The notes: generated from the sequence alone by a model not told the origin. A stretch of DNA of 64,000 bases from an uncultured Veillonellaceae bacterium (GCA_902785705.1 CACZZN010000002.1:27750-91749); one strand, 5' to 3'. Counted from the stretch's first letter, positions 30,606 to 39,942 are shown. A program made the numbers and translations.

Positions 30606-31436
30606 TCACGCCAGTGAAGCCGAGATTTCCTTTGCCAATGCCGTGTTCAGCGCATGTCCGGACGCAACGGCAATGATGTGCCCGCGCAGGATGCCTGCCA
30701 ACCGCATATCCCCGATGACATCCAAAATTTTGTGCCGCACCAGTTCGTCCGAAAACTTCAGCGGATTCAGCCAGCCTTCGTCATTGTATACAATCACGTT
30801 TTCCAGTGTCCCGCCGAGTCCCAGCCCCATGTCATACAGAGCCTGGATCTCCTTTTCATACGCAATCGTGCGCGCAGGCGCAATCTCCTTCTCATAGGTT
30901 TCCGGCTCGACCAGAAAATCCTGATACTGGATGCCGATCATAGGATGCGGATTCACAGAGGTGAATGTCACGCGGAAGCCGTCATATGGCACTGCCATCA
31001 CGAAGTGCCCTGTCCCCTCGTCGTCCTTGCGGTAAACGCGGTCAATCACGATCTCCCGGCGCTCCGCGTCCAGCTCCACAGCGCCCGTACGGCACAGCAG
31101 CCGATAAAAGTCATTGGCGCTTCCATCCGCCACAGGCGGTTCCTCGGAATCCATCTCAATCAAGCAGTTGTCAATCCGAAAAGCATGCAGGGCGCTCATG
31201 AGATGCTCGATTGTGAACACCCTCACGCCTTGCTCCTCCAAAGTCGTGGCCCGAAGCGTCGATGTCACATTCGAAGCAGTCGCGTGGATCCGAGGCCGAT
31301 CCGGCAAATCGGTCCGGACAAAGACAATGCCCGTATTCTCCGGCGCCGGTTTCAGTTTCATCCGGACTTCACGCCCGGCATGCAGGCCGATTCCCGTGCA
31401 GGAGACCTCTGCCGCCAAAGTTGTCTGCTTCTGCAA
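30606..31436 (-). CDS. lpxC: UDP-3-O-acyl-N-acetylglucosamine deacetylase
   Basis: 276 residues. Zinc deacetylase and committed step of lipid A synthesis. Zinc ligands are seen in TIEHLMSALHA and in HKILDVIGDMRLAG, and the late catalytic His in RGHIIAVASGHALN. The start is TTG at 31436 with AGGAGG 8 nt upstream. A promoter-like sequence precedes it. Confidence 0.95.
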   Translation of the reverse strand: MQKQTTLAAEVSCTGIGLHAGREVRMKLKPAPENTGIVFVRTDLPDRPRIHATASNVTSTLRATTLEEQGVRVFTIEHLMSALHAFRIDNCLIEMDSEEPPVADGSANDFYRLLCRTGAVELDAERREIVIDRVYRKDDEGTGHFVMAVPYDGFRVTFTSVNPHPMIGIQYQDFLVEPETYEKEIAPARTIAYEKEIQALYDMGLGLGGTLENVIVYNDEGWLNPLKFSDELVRHKILDVIGDMRLAGILRGHIIAVASGHALNTALAKEISASLA

Positions 31437-31491
31437 ATCTGTTTCCTCCTAAATTTCCGCCTTCAGCCTATCTCTACCCAAAGCTCTTTCT

Positions 31492-31520
31492 ATTGTACAA
31501 AATATTCCATAATTCCGCAA
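31492..31520 (-). promoter_or_regulatory. Sigma70-type promoter of lpxC
   Basis: On the minus strand TTGCGG (31520-31515), 17 nt, then TACAAT (31497-31492). The -10 box is good and the -35 box partial. It would give a leader of about 50 nt before the lpxC TTG start. Confidence 0.45.
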
Positions 31521-31545
31521 GTGCAAAAGAAAGATTGTCTGCGTT

Positions 31546-32409
31546 TCAATCATCCCTGACGGATTTCCATCGATCATGCAGCCAGAACCACTCCTCCGGA
31601 TACTTTCGGATATGCGCCTCGATGAGGTGGGTCACCTTCTGCGTAGCCCTTCGGATATCCTCCTTTTTGTCCTTGGTTTTTTCCACATAGATCGGCTCCT
31701 GCACGATCAGCTGGTGCGTACCGTCTTCCTTTCGGTGCATGAAGGCGGGGAAAATCGGCACGCCTTGGAAACGCGCCATCGATGCGGCGCCCGGTGTACA
31801 GTTCGTGACCTGCCCGAAGAAATCCAACAGGATGCCGTCATGCCGGTTCGTGTCCTGATCCATGATGAGTCCGATGAACCAGCCATCCGCAAGCATGCTG
31901 AACATCTCCCGCACGCCCGTCTTATAGGTGATATGCATGCCGATCATCGTGCGGTACGCATTGATGAACCGGTCCATGCTTGAGGACTTTTGCTTCATCG
32001 CGACACCCACCAGCGGGATTCCCGCCTGGGCAAACGCGCCGCCCATGAGTTCCCAGTTGTCGCTGTGGGCAGCCGCAATGACTGCGCCCCTGCCCTCACG
32101 CTTGACAGCCTCCAGATACTCCAGCCCCACGATCTCCACATAGTCCTTCATACGATCCTTGAGCACCGGGAATCGCAGCACCTCGAACAGCATCGGCCCA
32201 AAGCGCACACTGCTCGCTTTGGCGATGCTGTCTGCCTCCGCATCATCCACGCCCAGACAGCGCTTGATATTCTCCCTCGCCAGGATCTTTCTCCGCTTCG
32301 GCACAAAAATCCATGCAAAATTCCCCAACGCCTGCCCCATCAACTCGCAAAGGGACGCAGGCAGCAGGCAGCAGATTCTGCTGAGCAATAGCATCAGATA
32401 ATAAGACAT
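31546..32409 (-). CDS. Lipid A acyltransferase, LpxL/LpxM family (copy 2)
   Basis: 287 residues. The catalytic HX4E motif reads HSDNWE, and the N-terminus (YYLMLLLSRICCLLPASLCELMGQALGNF) is hydrophobic. C-terminal HIRKYPEEWFWLHDRWKS is typical of the family. It heads the lpxC-fabZ-lpxA-lpxI-lpxB-msbA block in reading direction and is the probable second secondary acyltransferase, with the copy at 18633-19544 as partner. Confidence 0.88.
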   Translation of the reverse strand: MSYYLMLLLSRICCLLPASLCELMGQALGNFAWIFVPKRRKILARENIKRCLGVDDAEADSIAKASSVRFGPMLFEVLRFPVLKDRMKDYVEIVGLEYLEAVKREGRGAVIAAAHSDNWELMGGAFAQAGIPLVGVAMKQKSSSMDRFINAYRTMIGMHITYKTGVREMFSMLADGWFIGLIMDQDTNRHDGILLDFFGQVTNCTPGAASMARFQGVPIFPAFMHRKEDGTHQLIVQEPIYVEKTKDKKEDIRRATQKVTHLIEAHIRKYPEEWFWLHDRWKSVRDD

Positions 32410-32461
32410 CGAACGCCGCGCCTCCTCATAACAATTCCATTCATTCCCTGTTGTTATTCGA

Positions 32462-32600
32462 CATCCATCACGATTTTCCTCTGCCTTTCGCGTAAAGGTG
32501 AATGACTTGTTTTTGATGTATGCTCATGAGGGAATAAACCAGCCCGTGAGCATCCCAAAGAGTACTCACCGTTCACAGTCTGCGGTATCCCCATAATGAC
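32462..32600 (-). other. Possible structured leader or small RNA, unidentified
   Basis: The stretch contains nested complementary segments: ATGCTCATGAGGG pairs imperfectly with CCCGTGAGCAT around a 10-nt loop (32520-32553), and further out GGTGA and TCACC can pair (about 32497 and 32566). This makes a rod-like fold of about 100 nt between the sucrose gene terminator and the acyltransferase gene. I could not match it to a known RNA class, and its strand is not certain. Confidence 0.25.
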
Positions 32601-32602
32601 AG

Positions 32603-32637
32603 CGAAAAGCGGCTGCCCATCAGACAGCCGCTTTTCG
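32603..32637 (-). terminator. Terminator after the sucrose hydrolase gene
   Basis: A perfect 13-bp stem CGAAAAGCGGCTG / CAGCCGCTTTTCG with a 9-nt loop lies about 40 nt after the hydrolase stop. The A and T runs are within the stem, so it could work in both directions. Confidence 0.7.
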
Positions 32638-32676
32638 TCGCACCGGCAAAGCAGTGCATGCATTCATATGAAGTTT

Positions 32677-34119
32677 TTACCGAAAACGGAACGCTGCCAG
32701 CTCCCAGACTCTGCCGCTGACCTCTTCCATGGCCTCGTCGGAGGTCACGACAAGATCCGGCAGGATGTTCTTCTCCGGGAACACGAAGAAGCTCGCGGCC
32801 TCCTCGCCGTTCTGGAAAAATGCCTCGATGGCCGTGCGGTCAATGAAAAGCTGGATGCTCAAGGTCTGATCGACATAGAGCTTGAAGCTGCGCTTCCCCT
32901 TGCCGCCGAGATTCATCCCCGTGCGGTCGATGGTCATGATCTGCTGCTTGTGATCGTAGTGAAGGACGGTCTTCTCCATCCCATATCCCAAGGTCATGTG
33001 GATGACCTGCGCCTTGCCAAGCGTGATATTCAGCAGAACCTCCCCGCCTTCAGCAAGATTCGCACGCACACAGTCCGTCTCCTGTGCCTCGATGTCCACA
33101 GCACTCTCCTGAATGCGGAGCTCCTGCAGTTCCCTTGCCGGGCGCGAGAAGATATGCCCCTGCCGAAGCGTCAGCACACGCGGCATGGTGAGCGAGAACA
33201 CCCAGCCTTTTTCTGCCGTCGGATAATCCTCATCCCGATCCGGCATGCCCATCCATCCCAGCAGGATCTGCCTGCCCTCATGCTGGAACACCTGCGGCGC
33301 ATAGAAATCAAAGCCGCGGTCCAGCTCCTGGAACTTACCGTGGATCATCTCCATGCTGTCCAGCGATACGTGCCCTGCGATATAGCCGGACTGGTAGACA
33401 TTCTGATACTGATATTCCTGCGCCTCCAGCCCCTGCGGGCAGAAGAGCAGCACATCATGGCTGCCGAACTTCAAAAGACCCGGGCACTCCCACATATAGC
33501 CGAAATCCGAGTATTCCGTCTTGAGCTCGCCCAGCAGCTTCCACCCGTCGGCCTCCTCGCGGTAAACCAGCACGGTCCCCGTTTCATTCTCTCGCTGCGC
33601 TCCCAGCACAAAGTGACGCACGCCGTGATGGTAAAAGATGTTCGGATCGCGGAAATGCGCGGTAAAGCCCTCGGGATTCCCCGGCACGATGATCGCATCC
33701 TTGCGCACGCTGCCATTCTCCATCCATGTGCCGAACCGCTGCGCCGCCGTGCGGACGCCCTGCTCATCCTTCGAGTTGCAAGTGTAGAGCACGCGGAGCT
33801 GCCCGTTTTCCACCAGACCGCACCCCGAATAGCAGCCGTCCTTGTCATGCACATCCGTCGGCCAAAGCGCCAGCTCCGGCATGGAATAAGTCACGAAATC
33901 CCTGGTCCGCACATGTGCCCAGCACTTGTTCTTATGGACGCAGCCCAGGGGATTCCACTGATAGAAAATATGATACTCCCCATTGTAATAGGCAAGTCCG
34001 TTGGGATCATTGATGAGCCCGAAGGGCATTTCCAGATGGAACCGGTTGTGCCACCGATGCTCAAAGGGCATCTCGCCGCGTACCTTTTCATCGATTGCGT
34101 GTTTGTCAAATTTTTCCAT
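32677..34119 (-). CDS. scrB: Sucrose-6-phosphate hydrolase (GH32)
   Basis: 480 residues. Glycoside hydrolase family 32: the nucleophile motif lies in FHLEMPFGLINDPNGLAYYNGEYHIFY, RDPN in the central part (AHFRDPNIFYHHG), and the acid/base glutamate in MWECPGLLKF. A C-terminal beta sandwich follows, as usual. It cleaves the sucrose-6-phosphate delivered by the PTS permease encoded just upstream. Start 34119 has GAGAGGTGG upstream. A strong hairpin separates it from the permease gene. Confidence 0.93.
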   Translation of the reverse strand: MEKFDKHAIDEKVRGEMPFEHRWHNRFHLEMPFGLINDPNGLAYYNGEYHIFYQWNPLGCVHKNKCWAHVRTRDFVTYSMPELALWPTDVHDKDGCYSGCGLVENGQLRVLYTCNSKDEQGVRTAAQRFGTWMENGSVRKDAIIVPGNPEGFTAHFRDPNIFYHHGVRHFVLGAQRENETGTVLVYREEADGWKLLGELKTEYSDFGYMWECPGLLKFGSHDVLLFCPQGLEAQEYQYQNVYQSGYIAGHVSLDSMEMIHGKFQELDRGFDFYAPQVFQHEGRQILLGWMGMPDRDEDYPTAEKGWVFSLTMPRVLTLRQGHIFSRPARELQELRIQESAVDIEAQETDCVRANLAEGGEVLLNITLGKAQVIHMTLGYGMEKTVLHYDHKQQIMTIDRTGMNLGGKGKRSFKLYVDQTLSIQLFIDRTAIEAFFQNGEEAASFFVFPEKNILPDLVVTSDEAMEEVSGRVWELAAFRFR

Positions 34120-34143
34120 AGCGCCCACCTCTCCGATGCTTCC

Positions 34144-34180
34144 AAAAAAGCACGGCAATACCGGATTGCCGTGCTTTTTT
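34144..34180. terminator. Bidirectional terminator between PTS permease and scrB
   Basis: A perfect 16-bp stem (AAAAAAGCACGGCAAT with its complement) and a 5-nt loop, with six A on one side and six T on the other. It lies after the permease stop and before scrB, so scrB expression must depend on read-through or on its own promoter. Confidence 0.85.
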
Positions 34181-34204
34181 CACAACTCAACAGGATACTG
34201 TCTC

Positions 34205-36055
34205 TTACTCCTCCGGCTTGAACAGCGTGAAAGTCAAACCAAATGCCACTGCGAAGCCGATTGCGTTGACCAACAGATATTCCGCAAGATGATCGAGATA
34301 GAGGAGCGTACCCGGGATAACGGTGATGCCCATGCCCGTACCGGCAAGCTGCAGGAAGCTTGCAACGCCGCCTGCGCAAGCGCCGCCGACCAGTCCATAG
34401 ATGAACGGGCGGACGAAGCGGAGGTTGATACCGAAGATCGCCGGCTCCGTGATGCCCAGGAAGGCAGGAACTGCAGAGGAGAAGTAAAGCGCACGCTTCT
34501 TGGCATCCTGCGTCTTCATGGCAACGGCCACAGCCGCGCCGCCCTGTGCCACGATAGCGCCCGTGATGATCGCGTTGAACGCGTCACGGCCCGTTGTCGC
34601 AAGGAGCTGGACTTCAAGCGCATTGAAGATGTGATGTACACCGAAGACCACAATGACCTGCTGCAGGCCGCCGACGACGATGCCGCCGATACCGAAAGGC
34701 ATCATGAGGAATGCCTGGACAGCACCGAACACTGCGCTCTCAATGGCATGCATGACAGGGCCGATGACCAGAAGCCCAAGCAGCATGCAGAGGAACAAGG
34801 TCAGGAACGGCGTCACGATGAGGTCGATGATATCCGGAACGACTTTCTTCAGGAAAGCCTGAAGCTTCGCGGCAATGATGCCCAGCACGAGAGCCGGAAG
34901 AACCGAACCCTGATAGCCGACGACCGGAACCTGGATGCCAAGCACATCCATCAGCAGCGGCTGCTGAGCGCCGCCCGGAATGGCAGCCCATGCGTTCGGG
35001 AGCTGAGGAGCCACCAGCATGAGGCCGAGCACCAGACCGATGACCGGCGTGCCGCCGAACTTCTTCATCGTGGACCAGCAGACCAGCGCCGGCAGGAAGA
35101 TGAAGGCCGTATCCGTGAGCACCTGGCTCATGGTGAGGACATTCCCGCTGAACTCCACGCCCAAGGCTTGGCATGCTCCGCGCAAGCCCATGAAAAGACC
35201 TGTTGCAACGAGAACCGGGATAATCGGGACGAACACATCGCCCAGCGTACGGGAAATCTTCTGCATGAGCGTCATCTGCTCATAGGCCGCTTCCTTGTTG
35301 CTCGTGCCGGCCAGCGCAGGATTGTTCGCGATGAACGCCGCGCAGACCTTGTCCACAAAGCCCGTGCCAAGGATGATCTGATACTGCTGCGCCGCGAAGA
35401 ACTGGCCCTTGACGCCCTCGATGTTCTCGATAGCCTTTTCGTCGATCAGAGATTTGTCGTTGACGATGAGGCGCAGGCGTGTCGCGCAATGCTCCGCCGC
35501 ACGCACGTTGCTCATGCCGCCCACATATTTCTCGATGAGCTTTGCCACGCGCTGCTCATCCGGCAGATCGTCATACTCGCTGTCACGGGCTGCCGCAGCT
35601 TTTGCGCTGCCGCCATCCGCCTGAGAAGTCACGGTCTGTCCATCCAGCTCGAAGGTAATGCTGCCGTACTGATCGTGGTTGGTCACCACCACCGGGGTCG
35701 TTGTGTCATAGCCCGCGGCGGCGATCCCCTCCGGGTCGAACTCCAGCAAAAGCTGTCCCTTCGTGATCTTGTCGCCCTGCGCAGCCTTTGCCGTGAAATG
35801 CTCGCCCTTCAGATTGACCGTATCCATACCTACATGGATGAGAAGCTCGACGCCGTCCTTGGACTTGAGACCGATGGCATGCTTGGTCTCGAAGAACACC
35901 GTGACCTCGCCGTCAAACGGTGCATAAACCTTGCCCTCCGGATTCCGTATCGCCGCGCCGCGTCCCATGGCGCCGCCCGCAAAAACGGGATCCTTCACAT
36001 CCTGCAGAGCAATCAGCTCACCTTTCAGCGGGCTGCTCAGACGAATGTCTTTCAT
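34205..36055 (-). CDS. Sucrose-type PTS permease, domains IIA-IIB-IIC
   Basis: 616 residues. Residues about 1-130 are a glucose-family IIA domain with the phosphorylated histidine in LLIHVGMDTVNL. Residues about 165-245 are IIB with the phosphocysteine in EHCATRLRLIV. Residues about 265-616 are the membrane IIC domain (around ten helices, ending in LTFTLFKPEE). The order A-B-C is unusual; most sucrose permeases are B-C or B-C-A. With HPr and enzyme I encoded 6-9 kb away and scrB next door, sucrose is the likely substrate, though trehalose or beta-glucosides cannot be excluded from the sequence. Confidence 0.88.
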   Translation of the reverse strand: MKDIRLSSPLKGELIALQDVKDPVFAGGAMGRGAAIRNPEGKVYAPFDGEVTVFFETKHAIGLKSKDGVELLIHVGMDTVNLKGEHFTAKAAQGDKITKGQLLLEFDPEGIAAAGYDTTTPVVVTNHDQYGSITFELDGQTVTSQADGGSAKAAAARDSEYDDLPDEQRVAKLIEKYVGGMSNVRAAEHCATRLRLIVNDKSLIDEKAIENIEGVKGQFFAAQQYQIILGTGFVDKVCAAFIANNPALAGTSNKEAAYEQMTLMQKISRTLGDVFVPIIPVLVATGLFMGLRGACQALGVEFSGNVLTMSQVLTDTAFIFLPALVCWSTMKKFGGTPVIGLVLGLMLVAPQLPNAWAAIPGGAQQPLLMDVLGIQVPVVGYQGSVLPALVLGIIAAKLQAFLKKVVPDIIDLIVTPFLTLFLCMLLGLLVIGPVMHAIESAVFGAVQAFLMMPFGIGGIVVGGLQQVIVVFGVHHIFNALEVQLLATTGRDAFNAIITGAIVAQGGAAVAVAMKTQDAKKRALYFSSAVPAFLGITEPAIFGINLRFVRPFIYGLVGGACAGGVASFLQLAGTGMGITVIPGTLLYLDHLAEYLLVNAIGFAVAFGLTFTLFKPEE

Positions 36056-36113
36056 TTGATTTCCTCCCCTTCACTTGCCAATTCAGAATACCTAAGGATG
36101 ATAACTTTCGGTT

Positions 36114-36129
36114 TCGGTTGTGGAACCGA
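36114..36129. promoter_or_regulatory. Operator-like palindrome downstream of the PTS promoter
   Basis: TCGGTT-GTGG-AACCGA is a perfect 6-bp inverted repeat located about 12-28 nt downstream of the -10 box on the minus strand. This is a typical repressor position. No regulator gene for sucrose is in the window. Confidence 0.4.
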
Positions 36130-36141
36130 TTTCATGTTCTT

Positions 36142-36170
36142 ATCATAGCACAGCGTTTCCAACTTTGCAA
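36142..36170 (-). promoter_or_regulatory. Promoter of the PTS permease gene, with a possible cre site in the spacer
   Basis: On the minus strand TTGCAA (36170-36165), 17 nt, TATGAT (36147-36142). The spacer reads TTGGAAACGCTGTG, which keeps the central ACG.T core of the CcpA cre consensus. HPr in this window has the regulatory serine, so carbon catabolite control is plausible. Confidence 0.5.
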
Positions 36171-36236
36171 TAGTTTTTTCAGAGATTTTTAAGGAAACGC
36201 AGAAACACGGATTCATTCAGCATTTCCGCAAGAAAA

Positions 36237-36272
36237 AACCGGCATTCCGCGCCATCGCTGAAAATGCCGGTT
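36237..36272 (-). terminator. Terminator after dnaB
   Basis: A 10-bp stem AACCGGCATT / AATGCCGGTT with a 16-nt loop is followed on the minus strand by a run of T. It lies 10-46 nt after the dnaB stop. Confidence 0.75.
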
Positions 36273-36282
36273 CCCGCCACCT

Positions 36283-37614
36283 TTATGCCATTCTGGAGAG
36301 ATCGCGGAACTTCGTGAACTCCTTCTGGAAGAAGAGGCTCACCGTACCGATGGCCCCATTGCGGTGCTTCGCGATGATGACTTCGGTGATGTTCTTGTTC
36401 TCCGTATCCTGATCGTAGTAGTCCTCCCGGTAGAGGAACATCACGATATCCGCATCCTGCTCCAAGGAACCGGACTCACGCAGGTCGCTGAGCATAGGCT
36501 TCTTGACCTGGCGTGATTCCACGCCTCGGCTGAGCTGGGAAAGCGCCACCACAGGCACATTGAGCTCACGCGCCAAGGCTTTCAGCGAACGCGAGATTTC
36601 CGAGATCTCTTGCTGCCGATTGTCCCCGCCCCGGCTGACCCTGCCCTGCATGAGCTGCAGGTAGTCAATGATGACAAGGTCCAGCCCATGCTCCGCCTTG
36701 AGGCGGCGCGCCTTGGACCGCAGTTCCATGACCGTGATGCCCGGTGTGTCATCAATATAGATTTTCGCCTTGGAAAGCTTGTCTGCCGTATGGATGAGCC
36801 GTTCCCATTCCTCATCCTCCAGCTTCCCTGTCCGGAGGCGCTGGGAGTCAATGCCCCCCTCGGAGCAAAGCATGCGCTGCACCAGCTGCTCCTTCGACAT
36901 CTCCAGCGAGAAAAACGCGACAGAACTCTCATGGAGCGCCGCATAGGCCGCTATATTCAGGGTGAACGCTGTCTTTCCCATGGATGGGCGCGCCGCGACC
37001 AGCACCAGATCGGACTTCTGCAGTCCCGAAGTCAGTTCGTCCAGATCCTTGAAGCCTGTCGCGATCCCCGTAAGCCCCCCCTGTGATTCAAAGAGGCTTT
37101 CCACGCGGGAAATCGTGTCCATGAGGATATTGGAAATCGGCTCGAATGCCCCGCCTTTCTGATTCGCCGCAACCGCGAGGATCTTCTTCTCCGCATCATC
37201 CATGATGTCCGCGACTTCCTCGGCATCCTCATACGCCTTGCCCGCGATTTCCGTCGCCGCGTCGATGAGCCGGCGGAGCTCTGCCTTTTCCTGCACGATC
37301 TTCGCATGATAGGCGAGATTCGCGGCAGTCGGAACGGTGTTCGCGAGATCCGTGACAAAACTGATGCCGCCCACCTTATCCAGCATTTGTTCTTTACGAA
37401 GTTCCTCCGTCAAGGTCACGATATCCACAGCCTCGTTTTGGGTGAAAAGCGTCTCGATCGCGCCATAGACGATGCGGTGAGCTTCCCGATAGAAATCCTC
37501 CGCTCGAAGCATCTCCTGCGCTTCCGTAATGGCCTCCCGCTTGATGAGCATGGCTCCCAAAACGGCCTTTTCCGCTTCGATGTTCTGCGGCGGCTTGCGG
37601 TCCGCTCCGCTCAT
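36283..37614 (-). CDS. dnaB: Replicative DNA helicase
   Basis: 443 residues. N-terminal helical DnaB domain (PPQNIEAEKAVLGAMLIKREAI...), then the RecA-like motor with Walker A RPSMGKTAFTLNIA, Walker B VIIDYLQLM and the ESGSLEQDADIVMFLYR segment. Unwinds DNA at the replication fork. Its ATG overlaps the stop of the upstream Lon-family gene by 4 nt. Confidence 0.97.
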   Translation of the reverse strand: MSGADRKPPQNIEAEKAVLGAMLIKREAITEAQEMLRAEDFYREAHRIVYGAIETLFTQNEAVDIVTLTEELRKEQMLDKVGGISFVTDLANTVPTAANLAYHAKIVQEKAELRRLIDAATEIAGKAYEDAEEVADIMDDAEKKILAVAANQKGGAFEPISNILMDTISRVESLFESQGGLTGIATGFKDLDELTSGLQKSDLVLVAARPSMGKTAFTLNIAAYAALHESSVAFFSLEMSKEQLVQRMLCSEGGIDSQRLRTGKLEDEEWERLIHTADKLSKAKIYIDDTPGITVMELRSKARRLKAEHGLDLVIIDYLQLMQGRVSRGGDNRQQEISEISRSLKALARELNVPVVALSQLSRGVESRQVKKPMLSDLRESGSLEQDADIVMFLYREDYYDQDTENKNITEVIIAKHRNGAIGTVSLFFQKEFTKFRDLSRMA

Positions 37615-39815
37615 GCTGCTCCCTCCGCTTTCTGCTCTTCCGGCTGTGCTTCCTTTTTCCTTGGCATCTCTTCAAAGATGTAGCGGAACGCCTCTTCCGC
37701 TGTTTCGACCGCATGGATTTCCAATCCCAGATGCTCCTTCGGGATATCCTTCGCGTTTTCCTTGGGGATCACCAGCACCTTGACGCCTGCCTGCTTCGCG
37801 CCGTAAGCCTTCTCGAAGACGCCCCCCACAGGGCGCACGCGCCCCTGCAGGGAGATCTCGCCCGTGACCGCCACATCCTGATGGATGCGCGCCCCCGTCA
37901 CTGCGCTCACGATGGCGGACAGAATCGCCGTACCGGCGCTCGGCCCGTCGATATTGCCGCCGCCGATCACATTGATATGCAGGTCATAGTCATGGATATC
38001 CTCGCCCGTGACGCGCCGCAGGACGGAGGCCGCATTAAAGACGGAATCCTTCGCCATACTGCCCGCTGTCTCGTTGAAGCGCACGGTTCCCTTGCCCTTT
38101 TCATGGGCGGGGAATGCCACGGCCTCGATCTCGATGACCGATCCCAAAAAGCCCGATACGCCAAGCCCAAAGATGTGTCCTGCCGTGCACTTGTCCGATG
38201 CCTTTTTGGTGACGAACTGGAACAGGCGGCTGACCTGCGCCACCTCATAGATATCCTGTTTCTCGATCGTGATGTCCCGCGTCAGCTCGGACAGCATTTG
38301 CGCCAAATTGTCATCTGCCTCAGCCTTCACAGTCCCATCCGATGCCTCAGTTTCCTTCGATGATGCAGCTTCCTCCCCAACCTTTGCATCCGCCTCTGCT
38401 CCCTCCGGTGCTTTGCCGCCTTCCGACGGCGCAGCCTGCTCCCCTGAGGCGATTTTCACGTCACGATCCAGCGTAGCCTTTGCCGCCAGACGCTCCGCCT
38501 CTTCCCGGATGCCGCAGCGCTCCAGCGCGAGGCTGTAGGCATCCGCAAGGATGTTGATGGCCTTGCGGCCCTCGATGGTATATTCGCTGATGAGCTCCGC
38601 CACCTCATCGGCAAGCTGCACATGGAGCTTCTTTGCCGCATTCCGCACGATGATCTGAATATGTTTCGGCGTCAGTGGTTCAAAGTAAAGCTCCGCGCAA
38701 CGGGAACGCAGCGCGGGATTGATATGCCCCGCATCCCTGGTTGTCGCGCCGATCAAGACGAAATCCGCAGGCGCCCCCTCTTCAAAGAGCTTGCGGATAT
38801 AGGGCGGCACGCGCTCATCCGTCGGATCATAGTAGGCCGACTCAAAAAAGGCACGCTTATCCTCCAGTACCTTCAGCAGCTTGTTCTGGAGCATCTCGTC
38901 CATCTCACCGATCTCGTCGATGAAAAGAATCCCGCCATGGGCATCCGTCACCAACCCCGGCTTCGGCTCGGGGATCCCGCTGTCCGCAAGGCTTTTCTGG
39001 GCGCCTTGGTAAATCGGGTCATGCACAGAGCCCAGAAGCGGATTCGTCATATCCCGCGGATCCCAGCGGAGCGTCGTGCCGTCCGTCTCCACAAAAGGTG
39101 CTTTCTCATGGAACGGTGAAAGCTTCGTGCCGCGCGCCGCTTCCAGAATGAGCCGAGCCGCAGTGGTCTTCCCCACACCCGGCGGCCCGTAGAGCAGCAG
39201 ATGCTGCGGATAGGGCGATGTCAATTTGGCGCGGAGCGACTTGACCGCCCGCTCCTGCCCCACGATTTCCTCCAAGGATTTCGGGCGCAGGAGCTCCATG
39301 ACGGACTGCGTCAAATGCACCTTCTCCAGCGCCTCCAACGCCTCCCGTTTCCTGGCATCCTGCGGGGTCTCCGCATCTGCCTTTTCCTCCTTCAGCACCT
39401 GCAGCCGGATATCCTTCACATAGTCCTGATGCTCTTTCTCCAGCTTTTCCGTGATCCGCTTCTCGATTTTATCCTCCACGCTGCGCCGAGCCATGATATC
39501 CGCGAGACGCTCCGAGAGCTGTATCAGCTGCGCGGGGATCTCATTCTCCTTCGGTACGGGGCCCAGCGTCGGATTCTCCTCCAGAATGCGGCGGATGGCC
39601 AGGATGCGCTCGCCCGGGTCCTCTGACCGCATATAGCGCAGTGCATCCATCTTCCCCGCCTGGATCACCAGCCGATCCGCCCCCATGATATCCACCAAAA
39701 TGGCATAGAGCGCAGAAATCTCCCGATCCAGCTCTGTCTCCACGCGCTGCTCTGCCGGATGCTGCTGCTTCGGCTCCCTGTGAAAGATACGCAGCAATTT
39801 ATTCAATAATCCCAT
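37611..39815 (-). CDS. Lon-family ATP-dependent protease (LonC/spore-Lon type)
   Basis: About 734 residues. AAA+ domain with Walker A GPPGVGKTTAARL and Walker B ILFIDEIGEMDEML, then a C-terminal Lon protease domain with the Ser/Lys dyad (DGPSAGTA and the lysine in KAYGAKQAGVKVL). It lacks the long N-terminal domain of LonA. Between the two domains is an Ala/Glu/Lys-rich low-complexity insert (about 50 residues, GEQAAPSEGGKAPEGAEADA...) that looks like a flexible linker. Start 39815 follows AGAAGGAG. Translationally coupled to dnaB. Confidence 0.9.
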   Translation of the reverse strand: MGLLNKLLRIFHREPKQQHPAEQRVETELDREISALYAILVDIMGADRLVIQAGKMDALRYMRSEDPGERILAIRRILEENPTLGPVPKENEIPAQLIQLSERLADIMARRSVEDKIEKRITEKLEKEHQDYVKDIRLQVLKEEKADAETPQDARKREALEALEKVHLTQSVMELLRPKSLEEIVGQERAVKSLRAKLTSPYPQHLLLYGPPGVGKTTAARLILEAARGTKLSPFHEKAPFVETDGTTLRWDPRDMTNPLLGSVHDPIYQGAQKSLADSGIPEPKPGLVTDAHGGILFIDEIGEMDEMLQNKLLKVLEDKRAFFESAYYDPTDERVPPYIRKLFEEGAPADFVLIGATTRDAGHINPALRSRCAELYFEPLTPKHIQIIVRNAAKKLHVQLADEVAELISEYTIEGRKAINILADAYSLALERCGIREEAERLAAKATLDRDVKIASGEQAAPSEGGKAPEGAEADAKVGEEAASSKETEASDGTVKAEADDNLAQMLSELTRDITIEKQDIYEVAQVSRLFQFVTKKASDKCTAGHIFGLGVSGFLGSVIEIEAVAFPAHEKGKGTVRFNETAGSMAKDSVFNAASVLRRVTGEDIHDYDLHINVIGGGNIDGPSAGTAILSAIVSAVTGARIHQDVAVTGEISLQGRVRPVGGVFEKAYGAKQAGVKVLVIPKENAKDIPKEHLGLEIHAVETAEEAFRYIFEEMPRKKEAQPEEQKAEGAA

Positions 39816-39913
39816 AATACTCCTTCTTCTCTCTTCGCAATATACTCCATACATCATACCGCAATCCGGCGCAAAAAGCAATGAAGCGAGCTTCACCACT
39901 TTTCCACTTTCCC

Positions 39914-39942
39914 TTGACCAACATCGCCCTACACTATATAAT
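39914..39942 (+). promoter_or_regulatory. Strong sigma70-type promoter of the DUF896 gene
   Basis: TTGACC (39914-39919), exactly 17 nt, TATAAT (39937-39942) on the plus strand. The gene starts 44 nt downstream of the -10 box. Confidence 0.8.

Noticed and set aside
32454..32663. Minus-strand frame of 69 codons after scrB
   Set aside because: It runs through the terminator hairpin at 32603-32637 and has no ribosome site.
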